A stretch of 64,000 nt of DNA, taken from assembly GCA_024236155.1 (NCBI GenBank), contig JACKLA010000001.1, positions 744,001 to 808,000 on the forward strand, in the 5' to 3' direction. The position numbers and the translations under genes are program-made. Positions 1 to 9,260 of this stretch are shown one piece after another. How positions within the stretch are numbered: the first letter of the stretch is position 1; each line of letters begins with the position of its first letter. Below the pieces are notes generated by a model. That model saw nothing but the letters and a program-made list of their open reading frames with translations. It was not told the DNA's origin and searched no databases. The stretch comes from Sphingomonadaceae bacterium. Lineage in GTDB: Bacteria; Pseudomonadota; Alphaproteobacteria; Sphingomonadales; Sphingomonadaceae.

Positions 1-1578
1 GGCGGCTTTGACAAAATCCGCGCAGCGTTCGCCGATCATGATGCTGGGTGCATTGGTGTTGCCGCTGACAAGACGCGGCATGATCGAGGCATCGGCGATC
101 CACAGCCCGTCGATCCCGCGCGCTTTCAGCCGCGTATCGACCACCGCGCTTTCATCTGACCCCATCCGGCAGGTGCCGACCGGGTGATAGACCGTATCCG
201 CGCGGTTGCGGATCAGCTCATCAAGCGCCGCATCGTCGGCCAGGTCGATCGGGTGCCGGTCCTTCGGTTCATATTCCGCGAGCGGGCCAGTGTCGGCTAT
301 CCGGTGCGACAGGCGCACCCCGGCGCGCATGACGGCAATGTCCCGCTCGTCATCGAGGAAATTGGGGTCGATCTGCGGGGCGTCGGCAGCATCGGCAGAG
401 CTCAGCCGCACCGTACCCCGGCTTTCGGGTCGCAGGACGCAGGCATGCAGCGAAAAGCCGTGGCCCTTCACCTTTTCGCGGCCATGATCCTCGAGCACGG
501 CGGGCACGAAATGCCACTGCACATCGGGCGCCGGGGCATCGGGCATCACGGTCCAGAAACCGCCCGCTTCGGCATAGGGCGTGGTCATTATGCCAGTGCG
601 CTTGCGGCGATGTTCGACAATCGCCTTTGCCATGCGTGCCGTTCCTGCCAGGCTGTCGCCTATCGGCACCGTGGAGGTCGTTTCCCAGCCGGAAACATAA
701 TCAATGTGATCCTGCAGGTTCGAGCCGACTTCGGGCTTGTCGAGCACGACATCGATACCGTGTTCCCTGAGGTGCTCTGCCGGGCCGATACCGCTCATCA
801 TCAGGATCTGCGGCGAATTGAACGCGCCCGCGCTCAGCACGACGCCACCCTTGGCATGCAGGACTTCGCGTTTGCGGCCTTGCCGGATTGCAACACCGGT
901 GACGCGTCCGTTCTCGATCACCAGCCTTTCGACCAGCGTCTTGGTGCGGATATGGAAATTGCCCTGCTCGCGGATCGGTTCGACATAGGCGCGCGCAGCG
1001 GACCAGCGTTCGCCGTTCCTTTGGGTAACCTGGTAGAGCCCGAAGCCATCCTGGCGCTCTCCGTTGAAATCGCCGTTCTCGCGCAATTGCAACGCTGCGG
1101 CGCTTTTCACGAAGGCGTGGCTGGTCGGGTTTGCCCATTTCTGGTCGGAAACGAACAGCGGGCCACCGTCACCATGATAGCCGTCTCCGCCACGTTCGTT
1201 GCTTTCTGATCGGATGAAGTAAGGCAGCACATCGTCATAGGCCCAGCCGTCGCAGCCCAGCCTGGCCCAATTGTCATAGTCCCAGCGGTTGCCGCGAATA
1301 TAGACCATCGCATTGATCGCAGAGGAGCCACCCAGCCCCTTGCCGCGCGGCTGGTATCCGATGCGCCCATTGAGCCCCTTCTGCGGGACAGTTTCGTAAC
1401 GGTAGTTCGAATTCTTGAGCAGGAAGGGCATGAAGCCCGGCGTCTTGACCAGCAGGTTGTTGTTCCGCCCGCCCGCTTCGATCAGGCACACGCGGCGGGT
1501 GCCGTCGACCGCCAGCCTTCCGGCAACCGCACTGCCCGCGCTGCCGCCTCCAATGACGATGATGTCGTAGTCAGCCAT
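1..1578 (-). CDS. GMC-family FAD oxidoreductase (3' end cut by window)
   Basis: Flavin-dependent glucose-methanol-choline oxidoreductase, probably an alcohol- or choline-type dehydrogenase; the substrate cannot be told from sequence. It reads off the left edge with 526 codons present. Only the last few residues are missing, since the C-terminal GMC signature NTNAPSIMIGE is reached just before base 1. The N-terminal Rossmann motif GGGSAG (residues 10-15) followed by IEAGG is the FAD ADP-binding fold. The ATG has a strong AAGGAG about 6 bases upstream. It is the third gene of a leftward run with the hydroxylase and small membrane protein at 1602-2961, with a gap of about 23 bases. Confidence 0.9.
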   Translation of the reverse strand, partial: MADYDIIVIGGGSAGSAVAGRLAVDGTRRVCLIEAGGRNNNLLVKTPGFMPFLLKNSNYRYETVPQKGLNGRIGYQPRGKGLGGSSAINAMVYIRGNRWDYDNWARLGCDGWAYDDVLPYFIRSESNERGGDGYHGDGGPLFVSDQKWANPTSHAFVKSAAALQLRENGDFNGERQDGFGLYQVTQRNGERWSAARAYVEPIREQGNFHIRTKTLVERLVIENGRVTGVAIRQGRKREVLHAKGGVVLSAGAFNSPQILMMSGIGPAEHLREHGIDVVLDKPEVGSNLQDHIDYVSGWETTSTVPIGDSLAGTARMAKAIVEHRRKRTGIMTTPYAEAGGFWTVMPDAPAPDVQWHFVPAVLEDHGREKVKGHGFSLHACVLRPESRGTVRLSSADAADAPQIDPNFLDDERDIAVMRAGVRLSHRIADTGPLAEYEPKDRHPIDLADDAALDELIRNRADTVYHPVGTCRMGSDESAVVDTRLKARGIDGLWIADASIMPRLVSGNTNAPSIMIGERCADFVKAA

Positions 1579-1601
1579 GTCCTCTCCTTATGCGGGGGAG
1601 G

Positions 1602-2552
1602 TTAGGCTGCGTGACCGTCCTCGGCAATCAGGTTTTCGTTTGAGACTGGTTTTTGCGTGGCGGAGCGTTCCAGCCAACCGGCGCGGATCATGTCCGAGGT
1701 TTCGCGGCTACCGTCATGTGTCCAGCCGGGTTCGCGCAGCAGGTAGGACAGCTTGTGCCGCCACGGCGCCGACCACATGTCGCGCGCAATGCCGATCCAT
1801 TCATGGAACACCGCCCACAGCAGGTTGAAGCTGCCAAGCTGCTTGACGATGCCATAGCGGGTGCATTCTTCGTCCGGGCGTTCTTCCTCGAAAGTGCCGA
1901 ACATGCGGTCCCACACGATGAAGACCCCCGCATAGTTGCGGTCGAGATAACGCGGGTTGGTTGCATGGTGCACGCGGTGGTGGCTCGGCGTGTTCATCAC
2001 CGCCTCGAACCAGCGCGGCATCTTGCCGATCGCCTCGGTGTGAATCCAGAACTGGTAGATCAGGTTGAAGCCGCCGCAGATGGCAATCATTACCGGATGG
2101 AAACCGAGCAGCACCAGCGGCAGTTTGAAGGCGAAGCCCAGTGTCAGGGCACCTGTCCAGGTCTGCCGCAGCGCGGTGCTGAGATTGTAGTGCTGGCTCG
2201 AATGATGGTTCACATGGCTCGCCCAGAACCAGCGCACACGGTGGCCGAAACGGTGGATCCAGTAATAGGCTAGGTCGTCGAGCACGAAGCATAGTGGCCA
2301 GGCCCACCATACCGCCCACCACTCGGCTCCGAAATCGAAGATACGGAATTGCCAGACCCACAGGAACAGCAGCAGGAACAGGCCACCGGTCAGTGCGCCT
2401 GCGACCGTGCTGCCAAGCCCGAAGGCGAGGCTGGTCAGCGTGTCGCGCGGTTCATAGGCGTCGGGCCGCTTCTTCCATGCCCACAGCATTTCGAGCAACA
2501 CCAGCAAGACGAAGCCGGGGACGGCATAATCGACGGGGGAGAAATCAGGCAT
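1602..2552 (-). CDS. Sterol desaturase / fatty acid hydroxylase superfamily membrane protein
   Basis: Integral membrane di-iron oxygenase of the fatty acid hydroxylase superfamily, 316 aa. The metal-binding histidine clusters are HRFGH (100-104), HVNHH (113-117) and HHRVHH (191-196), with a further His at 171. Hydrophobic segments lie at about 10-25, 45-68 and 135-165. In this superfamily the clusters bind two irons for hydroxylation or desaturation of a lipid; the lipid here is unknown. The start codon overlaps the stop of the upstream small membrane gene by 8 bases, so the two are translationally coupled. A second, divergent member of the superfamily lies at 17235. Confidence 0.88.
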   Translation of the reverse strand: MPDFSPVDYAVPGFVLLVLLEMLWAWKKRPDAYEPRDTLTSLAFGLGSTVAGALTGGLFLLLFLWVWQFRIFDFGAEWWAVWWAWPLCFVLDDLAYYWIHRFGHRVRWFWASHVNHHSSQHYNLSTALRQTWTGALTLGFAFKLPLVLLGFHPVMIAICGGFNLIYQFWIHTEAIGKMPRWFEAVMNTPSHHRVHHATNPRYLDRNYAGVFIVWDRMFGTFEEERPDEECTRYGIVKQLGSFNLLWAVFHEWIGIARDMWSAPWRHKLSYLLREPGWTHDGSRETSDMIRAGWLERSATQKPVSNENLIAEDGHAA

Positions 2553-2961
2553 CGGACGCCTCCAGTCGACGCAAGCTGGCGGCCCATTCCTGCGCCGCCC
2601 TGCCGAGGTTGAGTGTGACCTTGCCGAAGGGCTTGTCCTCGGCGTGGATCGTCAGCAGGCCCTGATCCAGCCGTGCATCCGGGCGCCTTGTGATCAGCCG
2701 CGCGGCAAAGTGCGTGCCGTGTCGCCGCAACAGCAGGATGCGCCCGGCCGCATCGCGCATCAGTGCGCTGTAGCCCGCTCTGTCGATCGCGATATCGACC
2801 GGCTCGAAGCCACTGACGGCCTCGTCGGCCAGTTCACGCGCCTGATCTTCGCTGCGGATACGCGTATCGCCGCCCAGGCCGAGCCTGTGCGCGATCCATG
2901 CCAGCAACAAAATCGCCACGAGCGAGCCACCGATTTGCAGGATTTGGGCGAGCGGAATCAT
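2545..2961 (-). CDS. Small membrane-anchored protein of unknown function
   Basis: 138 aa with one N-terminal transmembrane helix (about residues 6-25) and a soluble, probably cytoplasmic, remainder. I recognise no motif. It is the first gene of a leftward operon with the hydroxylase (8-base overlap) and the GMC oxidoreductase. The soluble part contains a short beta-rich stretch, but no catalytic residues stand out. Proteins of this kind are often found beside sterol-desaturase-like genes in sphingomonads; a role as partner or anchor for the hydroxylase is only inference from the overlap. Confidence 0.7.
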   Translation of the reverse strand: MIPLAQILQIGGSLVAILLLAWIAHRLGLGGDTRIRSEDQARELADEAVSGFEPVDIAIDRAGYSALMRDAAGRILLLRRHGTHFAARLITRRPDARLDQGLLTIHAEDKPFGKVTLNLGRAAQEWAASLRRLEASDA

Positions 2962-3064
2962 GCTGGCCCTACTGACACAAGAGTCAGTTGCAGTCGAGCG
3001 ATTCGCGCGGGCTTGTGCGCCGCCCGCTTGTCGATAGAGTGCCGGCCCGAAGGGGATGGTTCAT

Positions 3065-4489
3065 ATGAAATCAGTCGCGATTCTTGCTGCAACGGCAGCA
3101 CTTGCCCTGCCGCTTGCAGCACATGCGCAGCCAGTCGATCCGGTGGCCGAGGTTGCCGCGCAGGAAGGGCGGACGGAGAGGGTCGCGAAGCAAATCTGGG
3201 ACTGGGCCGAACTCGGTTACCTCGAAACCCGATCGAGCGGGCTGTTGCAGAACGAGCTTGAAGAGGAAGGGTTCAAGGTCACGCGCGGGGTGGCTGATAT
3301 CCCGACCGCCTTTGTCGGCGAATGGGGCGAAGGCGGGCCGGTCATCGCTATCCTTGCCGAATTCGATGCGCTGCCCGGTATCACCCAGTCGACCTCTGCC
3401 TCGCGTGATCCGATGGCGGAAAAGCATGCCGGGCATGCCTGCGGGCACAACCTGTTCGGTGCCGGTTCGCTGACGGCAGCAATCGCGGTGAAGCGCTGGC
3501 TGGAGAAAACCGGCACGCCCGGCCGTGTCAGGCTTTACGGGACGCCGGCGGAAGAGGGCGGATCGGGCAAGGTCTACATGGTTCGCGCGGGGCTTTTCGA
3601 CGATGTCGATTTCGCCATCCACTGGCACGCCGATGACGAGAACAGCGCGGCAGCGCGCACCAGCCTTGCGAACCGTTCGGCCAAGTTCCGCTTCCATGGG
3701 GTATCCGCCCATGCCGCCGGCGCGCCAGAGCGTGGGCGATCCGCCCTCGACGGGGTCGAGGCGATGAACATGATGGTCAATATGATGCGCGAACACACGA
3801 CGATGGATACGCGCATCCATTACGTGATCACCGAAGGCGGCAGCGCGCCCAATGTGATCCCCGATTTCGCCGAGGTGTTCTATTACGTGCGCCATTCGGA
3901 CGCGGACGAGGTTCGCGCGCTCTGGACCCGGCTCGAAGCCGCGGCCGAGGGCGCAGCCATGGGAACCGGGACCGATGTCGAGTGGGAAATCATCCACGGC
4001 AACAACCCGCTGCTGGTCAATGATGTGTTGGCGCGAATGATGGATGGCAAGCTGCGCGAACTGGGCGGAATCACTTACACGCCTGAAGAGCGTGCATGGG
4101 CGGAGGAAATGTCGGCCAGCCTCGGCGATGCAGCCGAGCCGCTCGAAAGTGCAGGCCAGATCCAGCCCTATGACAAGAGGCTTGGCTATGGCTCGACCGA
4201 TGTCGGCGATGTGTCATGGGCGACGCCCACTGTCGGCGTGCGCACTGCGACCTGGGTGCCGGGTACAAGCGCGCATAGCTGGCAGGCGGTTGCGGCGAGT
4301 GGCCATTCGATCGGGGCCAAGGGTGCACAGCTTGCGGCCAAGGCAATGACGCTGGCGGCGGTCGAACTGTTCACCAATCCCGATTTGCGGGCTGCTGCGC
4401 GCGATGAATTCGATACTGCGCGAGGCGAGGGATATGAATATGTCTCGCTGCTGGGCGATCGAGCGCCCGCCCTCGACTATCGCGAGTAG
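3065..4489 (+). CDS. Secreted M20-family amidohydrolase (AbgB-like)
   Basis: Metal-dependent amidohydrolase/carboxypeptidase of peptidase family M20D, like p-aminobenzoyl-glutamate hydrolase subunit B. The N-terminus MKSVAILAATAALALPLAAHAQ is a clear signal peptide, so it acts in the periplasm. The metal-site region HACGHN and the downstream EEGGSGK segment (catalytic Glu) are present. The ATG at 3065 is chosen over the in-frame ATG at 3056 because GAAGGGG lies about 10 bases before 3065 but directly abuts 3056, and because the signal peptide begins there. About 475 residues is normal for AbgB. It stands alone, convergent with the gene at 4496. Confidence 0.88.
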   Translation: MKSVAILAATAALALPLAAHAQPVDPVAEVAAQEGRTERVAKQIWDWAELGYLETRSSGLLQNELEEEGFKVTRGVADIPTAFVGEWGEGGPVIAILAEFDALPGITQSTSASRDPMAEKHAGHACGHNLFGAGSLTAAIAVKRWLEKTGTPGRVRLYGTPAEEGGSGKVYMVRAGLFDDVDFAIHWHADDENSAAARTSLANRSAKFRFHGVSAHAAGAPERGRSALDGVEAMNMMVNMMREHTTMDTRIHYVITEGGSAPNVIPDFAEVFYYVRHSDADEVRALWTRLEAAAEGAAMGTGTDVEWEIIHGNNPLLVNDVLARMMDGKLRELGGITYTPEERAWAEEMSASLGDAAEPLESAGQIQPYDKRLGYGSTDVGDVSWATPTVGVRTATWVPGTSAHSWQAVAASGHSIGAKGAQLAAKAMTLAAVELFTNPDLRAAARDEFDTARGEGYEYVSLLGDRAPALDYRE

Positions 4490-4495
4490 ATCGCG

Positions 4496-4933
4496 TCAAC
4501 CCGATTGGCTGGCGAGCATGTCCATGGTTGGGCGGACGGGACTGACATCGTACCCCGCCTGCCGCGCTGCCGCTTCGATGCTGTCGAGGTTCTCGCCTGC
4601 CTTCGCCTGCGCCAGCGCCCACAGCAGCGTGGAACGGGTGCCCGAACGGCAATAGGCCAATACCGGGCCATCCGCAGTCGAAAGCGCGCCTGCCATCGCC
4701 TCGACCTGCGGCAGGCTGAAACCGGCATGGGTTATCGGGATGGCGAGATATTCCATCCCCTGCTCGCGGGCGAGTTGCTCGATAACTGTGCCCGGCGTCT
4801 GGTCGGGTGATTCGCCTTCGGGCCGGTTGTTGATGACCAGCTTCACGCCCAGCGCGCCTGCCGCTGCAATATCTTCCGGTTCCAGCTGCGGGCTGGCATA
4901 GACCGTATCGGTCAGTCTGCGAAAATCGCTCAT
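4496..4933 (-). CDS. DUF442 / TIGR01244-type phosphatase-like protein
   Basis: 145-residue protein of the beta-lactamase-hydrolase-like (DUF442) family, related in fold to dual-specificity phosphatases. The signature P-loop CRSGTRS (Cys-x5-Arg) lies near residue 110 and the family opening FRRLTDTVYASPQL is at the N-terminus. In other bacteria such domains are fused to sulfur dioxygenases (Blh) and linked to sulfide metabolism; here the domain stands alone, so the substrate is open. Its stop lies 6 bases from the stop of the convergent amidohydrolase. Confidence 0.82.
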   Translation of the reverse strand: MSDFRRLTDTVYASPQLEPEDIAAAGALGVKLVINNRPEGESPDQTPGTVIEQLAREQGMEYLAIPITHAGFSLPQVEAMAGALSTADGPVLAYCRSGTRSTLLWALAQAKAGENLDSIEAAARQAGYDVSPVRPTMDMLASQSG

Positions 4934-5194
4934 CGGAGTTTTCCTGTCGTTTCCGGCCTCCTTGCCGCACTGGCACGAAAGTCACAAGCAGGCAGGCTTT
5001 GCGAAAATGTCACATTTTGGGGCCAGTCTGCCGAGATATGCTAATTCGTTCGCGTAGTGTGCTTTTGTGCGCTATGCTTGCGGTTTGTGGGGGGTAAGCG
5101 CGCGCGATCCTCCCGCCCGATGCAAGGCTGGCCTGCCGTCCGCTCGCCTGCATCGTCTGAATTTGGGCGGGGCTACGAAGGTACGTTTTTTATT
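4934..5194 (+). other. Gene-free leader of the cold-shock gene
   Basis: A 261-base gap between the divergent DUF442 gene and the cold-shock gene. It probably carries the promoters of both and a long 5' leader for the cold-shock mRNA, as is usual for csp genes. I could not identify a convincing -35/-10 pair. A T-rich run (5185-5194) lies directly before the start codon. Confidence 0.35.
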
Positions 5195-5980
5195 ATGGGT
5201 TACGACAGAGGCCGCCGCGGCCGCGGACGCGACAAGCGCGACAGTTTTGGCGAAGACGGTTTCGATCCGTTCGGCGGACCGCCCGGAGGAGGTTTCGGCG
5301 GCGACAGCTATGGCGGCGGCAATGATCGCTTCGGTGGCGGTGGCGGCGGAGACCGTTTCGGCGGTGGCGGTGATCGCTTCGGCGGTGGCGGCGGCGGTGG
5401 CCGTGGCGGACCGCGCGGCGGCGGTGGTGGCGGAGGCGGCGGTTTCAACCGCATGCCCGCCCAGGTAGTCGGCACCGGCAAGGGCACGGTCAAGTTCTTC
5501 AACGGCCAGAAGGGCTTCGGCTTCATCCAGCAGGAAACCGGCGGTGAAGACGTGTTCATCCACATCAGCGCGGTCGAACGTGCAGGTCTCGAAGGCCTCG
5601 CCGAAGGGCAGGAACTCGAATACAACCTCGTCGATCGCGGCGGGAAGGTTTCGGCGCAGGATATCCAGATCGTCGGCGATGTGATCCCCGTGCAGTCGCG
5701 CGGTGGTGATCGCGGAGAGCGTGGCGGCGATCGCGGGGCTGCTCCGCAGCGCGAACTGACGGGCGAAAAGGCCACCGGCACGGTCAAGTTCTTCAACGCG
5801 ATGAAGGGCTTTGGCTTCCTCGTGCGCGACGATGGCCAGCCCGATGCATTCGTGCATATCAGCGCGGTCGAACGCTCGGGCCTCAGCGAGATCAACGAAG
5901 GCGAACGCTTCGAGTTCGATCTCGAAGTCGACCGACGAGGGAAGTATTCGGCGGTCAATCTGGTCCCGGTCGAAGGATAG
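5195..5980 (+). CDS. Double cold-shock-domain protein with glycine-rich N-terminus
   Basis: 261-residue nucleic-acid-binding protein. Residues 1-85 are a low-complexity arginine/glycine-rich tail with repeated DRFGGGG units. Two cold-shock domains follow (about 90-160 and 190-258), each with the RNP-like patterns GTVKFFN, KGFGFI/L and FVHISAVER. Tandem CSD proteins are typical of alphaproteobacteria and act as RNA chaperones. The ORF is open upstream of the chosen ATG, but GAAGG lies 13 bases before it and the RGR-rich start fits the family. It is preceded by a 261-base gene-free leader. Confidence 0.87.
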   Translation: MGYDRGRRGRGRDKRDSFGEDGFDPFGGPPGGGFGGDSYGGGNDRFGGGGGGDRFGGGGDRFGGGGGGGRGGPRGGGGGGGGGFNRMPAQVVGTGKGTVKFFNGQKGFGFIQQETGGEDVFIHISAVERAGLEGLAEGQELEYNLVDRGGKVSAQDIQIVGDVIPVQSRGGDRGERGGDRGAAPQRELTGEKATGTVKFFNAMKGFGFLVRDDGQPDAFVHISAVERSGLSEINEGERFEFDLEVDRRGKYSAVNLVPVEG

Positions 5981-6006
5981 GGAACGGATCGATCACCGCG
6001 GCTTGA

Positions 6007-6030
6007 GATGCCCCCGACCGATCGGGCATC
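6007..6030 (+). terminator. Inverted repeat after the cold-shock gene
   Basis: GATGCCC and GGGCATC form a 7-bp stem 26 bases after the stop codon. It lacks a T tract and may act together with the stronger hairpin at 6050. Confidence 0.4.
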
Positions 6031-6049
6031 CAGGTCGAATGACACAGCG

Positions 6050-6083
6050 ATGGCGGCTCCTTCGGGGTCGCCATTTGCTTTTG
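6050..6083 (+). terminator. Rho-independent terminator after the cold-shock gene
   Basis: ATGGCG and CGCCAT (6050-6055, 6069-6074) pair around a CTCC-TTCG-GGGT apical stem. The tail is T-rich (TTTGCTTTT). It separates the cold-shock gene from argD. Confidence 0.65.
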
Positions 6084-6112
6084 CAAAGATATTTTCGAAC
6101 GGAATTCAAGCG

Positions 6113-7303
6113 ATGACCATTACCCCCCTTATGCCCGTCTATCCCCGGTGCGGCGTGCGGCCCGTGAAGGGCGATCACTGCCACCTGATCGATGAAGACG
6201 GCACGCGTTACCTCGATTTTGCCTGCGGTATTGCGGTCAACCTGCTCGGCCACAGCCACAAGGGGCTGATCGGCGCGATCCAGCAGCAGGCCGCGACGCT
6301 GATGCATGTCTCCAACCTCTATGGCAGCCCGCAGGGTGAGGCGCTGGCGCAGAAGCTGGTCGACAAGACCTTTGCGGATACCGTCTTCTTCACCAACTCG
6401 GGTGCGGAAGCGGTGGAGACCGCGATCAAGACCGCACGCGCCTATCACCAGCATGACGGGAACGAGGATCGCTTCGAGCTGATCACTTTCAAGAATGCGT
6501 TTCACGGTCGCACCCTGGCCACGATCAGCGCGTCGAATCAGGAAAAGATGCATCACGGCTTCATGCCGCTGCTTGCCGGGTTCAAATATGTCGAGTTCGA
6601 CGATCTCGAAGCGGCGAAGGCGGCGATCGGGCCGAATACGGCGGGTTTCCTGGTCGAACCGATCCAGGGCGAAGGCGGTATCCGCCCGGCATCGCTCGAG
6701 TTCATGCAGGGGTTGCGCAAGCTGGCCGATGAGCATGACCTGATGCTGATACTCGACGAGGTGCAGTGCGGCGTTGCACGCACCGGTACGCTTTATGCCT
6801 ATGAACAATACGGCATCGAGCCGGATATCCTGGCCACGGCGAAAGGCATTGGCGGCGGCTTCCCGCTCGGGGCCTGCCTTGCCACCGAGAAGGCGGCGCG
6901 CGGCATGGTGTTTGGCACGCATGGGTCGACCTATGGCGGCAACCCGCTCGCCATGGCGGCCGGCACGGCGGTGATGGATGCCGTGGCCAATGATGAATTC
7001 CTCGCCCAAGTCACCGAGAAGGGTGAGCGGATTCGTGCGCGGCTGGAACAGTTCATCGGCAACTATCCCGAACTGTTCGAACTGGTGCGCGGCAAGGGGT
7101 TGATGCTGGGTCTCAAGATGAAGGTCGAGAGCCGTCCCTTCTTCGTCCACCTGCGCGACAATCACCAGTTGCTGACCGTGGCAGCGGGCGACAACACGCT
7201 GCGCATCCTCCCGCCGCTGGTGATCGGCGATGCCGAGATCGACGAGTTCTTCGACAAGCTGTCAGCCGGTGCGGCCGACTACCAGATACCGGAAACAAGC
7301 TGA
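6113..7303 (+). CDS. argD: Acetylornithine / aspartate-family aminotransferase
   Basis: PLP-dependent class III aminotransferase, 396 aa, converting N-acetylglutamate semialdehyde to N-acetylornithine in arginine synthesis (possibly also succinyldiaminopimelate in lysine synthesis). Hallmarks are TNSGAEAVE (PLP phosphate), FHGRT, the acidic ILDEVQCG and the catalytic-lysine segment TAKGIGGG. The ORF is open upstream of 6113, but MTITPLMPVYPRC matches where ArgD proteins begin. Its stop TGA overlaps the argF ATG by one base, so the two are coupled. Confidence 0.93.
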   Translation: MTITPLMPVYPRCGVRPVKGDHCHLIDEDGTRYLDFACGIAVNLLGHSHKGLIGAIQQQAATLMHVSNLYGSPQGEALAQKLVDKTFADTVFFTNSGAEAVETAIKTARAYHQHDGNEDRFELITFKNAFHGRTLATISASNQEKMHHGFMPLLAGFKYVEFDDLEAAKAAIGPNTAGFLVEPIQGEGGIRPASLEFMQGLRKLADEHDLMLILDEVQCGVARTGTLYAYEQYGIEPDILATAKGIGGGFPLGACLATEKAARGMVFGTHGSTYGGNPLAMAAGTAVMDAVANDEFLAQVTEKGERIRARLEQFIGNYPELFELVRGKGLMLGLKMKVESRPFFVHLRDNHQLLTVAAGDNTLRILPPLVIGDAEIDEFFDKLSAGAADYQIPETS

Positions 7304-8229
7304 TGGCACATTTTCTCGATCTTTCGGATGCCGGGACCGATGCCGTTGCGGCGATGATCAACGATGCAATCGATCGCAAGGCGGCGCGCAAGGGCTGGCC
7401 CAGGGGGCAGGCCGATGCCGACCGCCCGCTCGACGGCCATGTCCTTGCGATGATCTTCGAGAAAAGCTCGACCCGCACGCGCGTCAGCTTCGATATCGCG
7501 ATGCGCCAGCTCGGCGGCAGCGCACTGGTGCTCGATGCGGCGAGCAGCCAGCTCGGGCGTGGCGAAAGCATCGCCGACACCGCGCGTGTGCTCAGCCGCA
7601 TGGCCGATGCGATCATGATCCGTACCGACGATCACGCCAAGATCGAGGAAATGGCAAAATATGCCAGCGTGCCGGTCATCAACGGGCTGACCGATGCTTC
7701 GCACCCGTGCCAGATCGTGGCCGACCTGTTGACGATGATCGAGCATGGCAAGGCTTTGCCGGGGCTCGAACTGGCATGGCTGGGCGATGGCAACAATGTG
7801 CTCCATTCGATCCTCGAGGCGGCCGGGCTGTTCAAGTTCAACGTCCGCGTCGGCACGCCGAAGGGTTATGAGCCGGAGATGCACTGGGTCGAACAGGCGC
7901 GTCAGCGCGGTCCGCGCATCGATCTGTTCAATTCTGCCGCGGAGGCCGCTGCCGGTGCAGATGTGCTCGTCACCGATACCTGGGTCTCGATGGGGCAGGA
8001 ACATGCCCACAACAAGCTGGCGGCGATGGCGCCGTTCCAGGTCAATGAGGCATTGCTGGCCATGGCCAAACCCGATGCGATCTTTCTCCACTGCCTGCCG
8101 GCACATGTTGGCGAGGAAGTGAGTGAGGGGGTGTTCGAAGGCTCGCAATCGGTGGTGTTCGACGAGGCAGAGAACCGCATCCACGCGCAGAAATCGGTGC
8201 TGCTGTGGTGTCTCGGCAAGCTGGGATAG
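7303..8229 (+). CDS. argF: Ornithine carbamoyltransferase
   Basis: Cytosolic enzyme making citrulline from carbamoyl phosphate and ornithine, 308 aa. The carbamoyl-phosphate loop STRTR lies at 56-60, the DASHPCQ motif in the middle, and the ornithine-site HCLP at 263-266. Second gene of the argD-argF-hslO block, which is common in Sphingomonadales and Rhizobiales. A 9-bp hairpin follows the stop. Confidence 0.95.
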   Translation: MAHFLDLSDAGTDAVAAMINDAIDRKAARKGWPRGQADADRPLDGHVLAMIFEKSSTRTRVSFDIAMRQLGGSALVLDAASSQLGRGESIADTARVLSRMADAIMIRTDDHAKIEEMAKYASVPVINGLTDASHPCQIVADLLTMIEHGKALPGLELAWLGDGNNVLHSILEAAGLFKFNVRVGTPKGYEPEMHWVEQARQRGPRIDLFNSAAEAAAGADVLVTDTWVSMGQEHAHNKLAAMAPFQVNEALLAMAKPDAIFLHCLPAHVGEEVSEGVFEGSQSVVFDEAENRIHAQKSVLLWCLGKLG

Positions 8230-8233
8230 GGGC

Positions 8234-8258
8234 TCGGCTGGCAATTTGCGCCAGCCGA
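8234..8258 (+). terminator. Hairpin between argF and hslO
   Basis: TCGGCTGGC and GCCAGCCGA pair perfectly around a 7-base loop, starting 4 bases after the argF stop and ending 15 bases before the hslO start. There is no T tract, so it could be a weak terminator, an mRNA-end stabiliser or an attenuator. Confidence 0.45.
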
Positions 8259-8273
8259 ACCCATATTCGCCGC

Positions 8274-9176
8274 ATGAACGCGACGCCCCAATCCGAAGAA
8301 ACCTACACCGACCGGGTGCTCAATTTCACGATCCCCTCGCGCCATGCGCGCGGGCGCATCGTGCGGCTTGACGGTGTGTTGCAGGAGATCCTGTCGGCGC
8401 ATGACTATCCGCCTGCCATCGCGCACCTGCTGGCCGAGGCGGTTGTGCTTGGCGCACTGATGGGCGGGCTGGTCAAGGAAGACGGCGCGCAGATGACCAT
8501 GCAGGCGCAGACCGATGGCGGCATCGTGCGCCTGCTGGTGTGCGATTTCCGGGCTGGCGAACTGCGCGGCTATGTCGACTTCGATGCCGAGCGGCTTGCC
8601 GCACTGGGCGCGAACCCTTCGCTTTTCGCGCTGTTCGGCAAGGGGTATCTGGCGGTGACTTTCGACCGGGCTGGCGGCGCCGGGCGATACCAGGGCATCG
8701 TGCCGCTCGAAGGAGATTCGCTCTCTGCGGCCTGCGAGGCCTATTTCGCCCAGTCCGAACAGGTGCCGACCCTGATCCGCGCGGCGGTTCGGACGTCAGG
8801 CGGTGTGACGACCGCGGCCGGCGTGCTGGTCCAGCACCTGCCCGATGGCGAGGAAGGGCGCGAAAGGCTGCACGTCCGGATCGATCACCCCGACTGGGAG
8901 CATGTCTCGACGATGGCAGGCAGCATCAAGCACGACGAGTTGCTCGATCCCGCCCTGTCGATGGATGCACTGGTGTGGCGATTGTTCCACGAAGAAGACG
9001 AGGTCCGCATCCTGCCCGGTGCGGCGCTGCAGCGTGGCTGCAGGTGCTCGGTCGAGCACTACAAGTCCGTGCTGGCGCGCTTTTCGGAAGAGGATCGCGA
9101 GGAAATGCGCGATGAAGACGGGATCATCCGGGTCGATTGCGCGTTCTGCGCCAAGGTGATCCCTGTACCGAGCTAA
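8274..9176 (+). CDS. hslO: Hsp33 redox-regulated chaperone
   Basis: Holdase chaperone activated by oxidation, 300 aa. The zinc/redox centre is complete: CRC (about residues 259-261) and CAFC near the C-terminus, the CxC...CxxC pattern that releases zinc on disulfide formation. The N-terminal domain opens with DRVLNFTIPSRHARGRIVRL. The ATG at 8274 is preferred to the longer open frame because the extension would run through the hairpin. It follows argF, as in many alphaproteobacteria. Confidence 0.93.
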   Translation: MNATPQSEETYTDRVLNFTIPSRHARGRIVRLDGVLQEILSAHDYPPAIAHLLAEAVVLGALMGGLVKEDGAQMTMQAQTDGGIVRLLVCDFRAGELRGYVDFDAERLAALGANPSLFALFGKGYLAVTFDRAGGAGRYQGIVPLEGDSLSAACEAYFAQSEQVPTLIRAAVRTSGGVTTAAGVLVQHLPDGEEGRERLHVRIDHPDWEHVSTMAGSIKHDELLDPALSMDALVWRLFHEEDEVRILPGAALQRGCRCSVEHYKSVLARFSEEDREEMRDEDGIIRVDCAFCAKVIPVPS

Positions 9177-9260
9177 CCATTCATCGACAGAAAAAAACGC
9201 TTTATCGTAAGGTCGCGTTCATGCAATTCTGTGATACTGTGTTTGATGCAAGGTAAGCAC

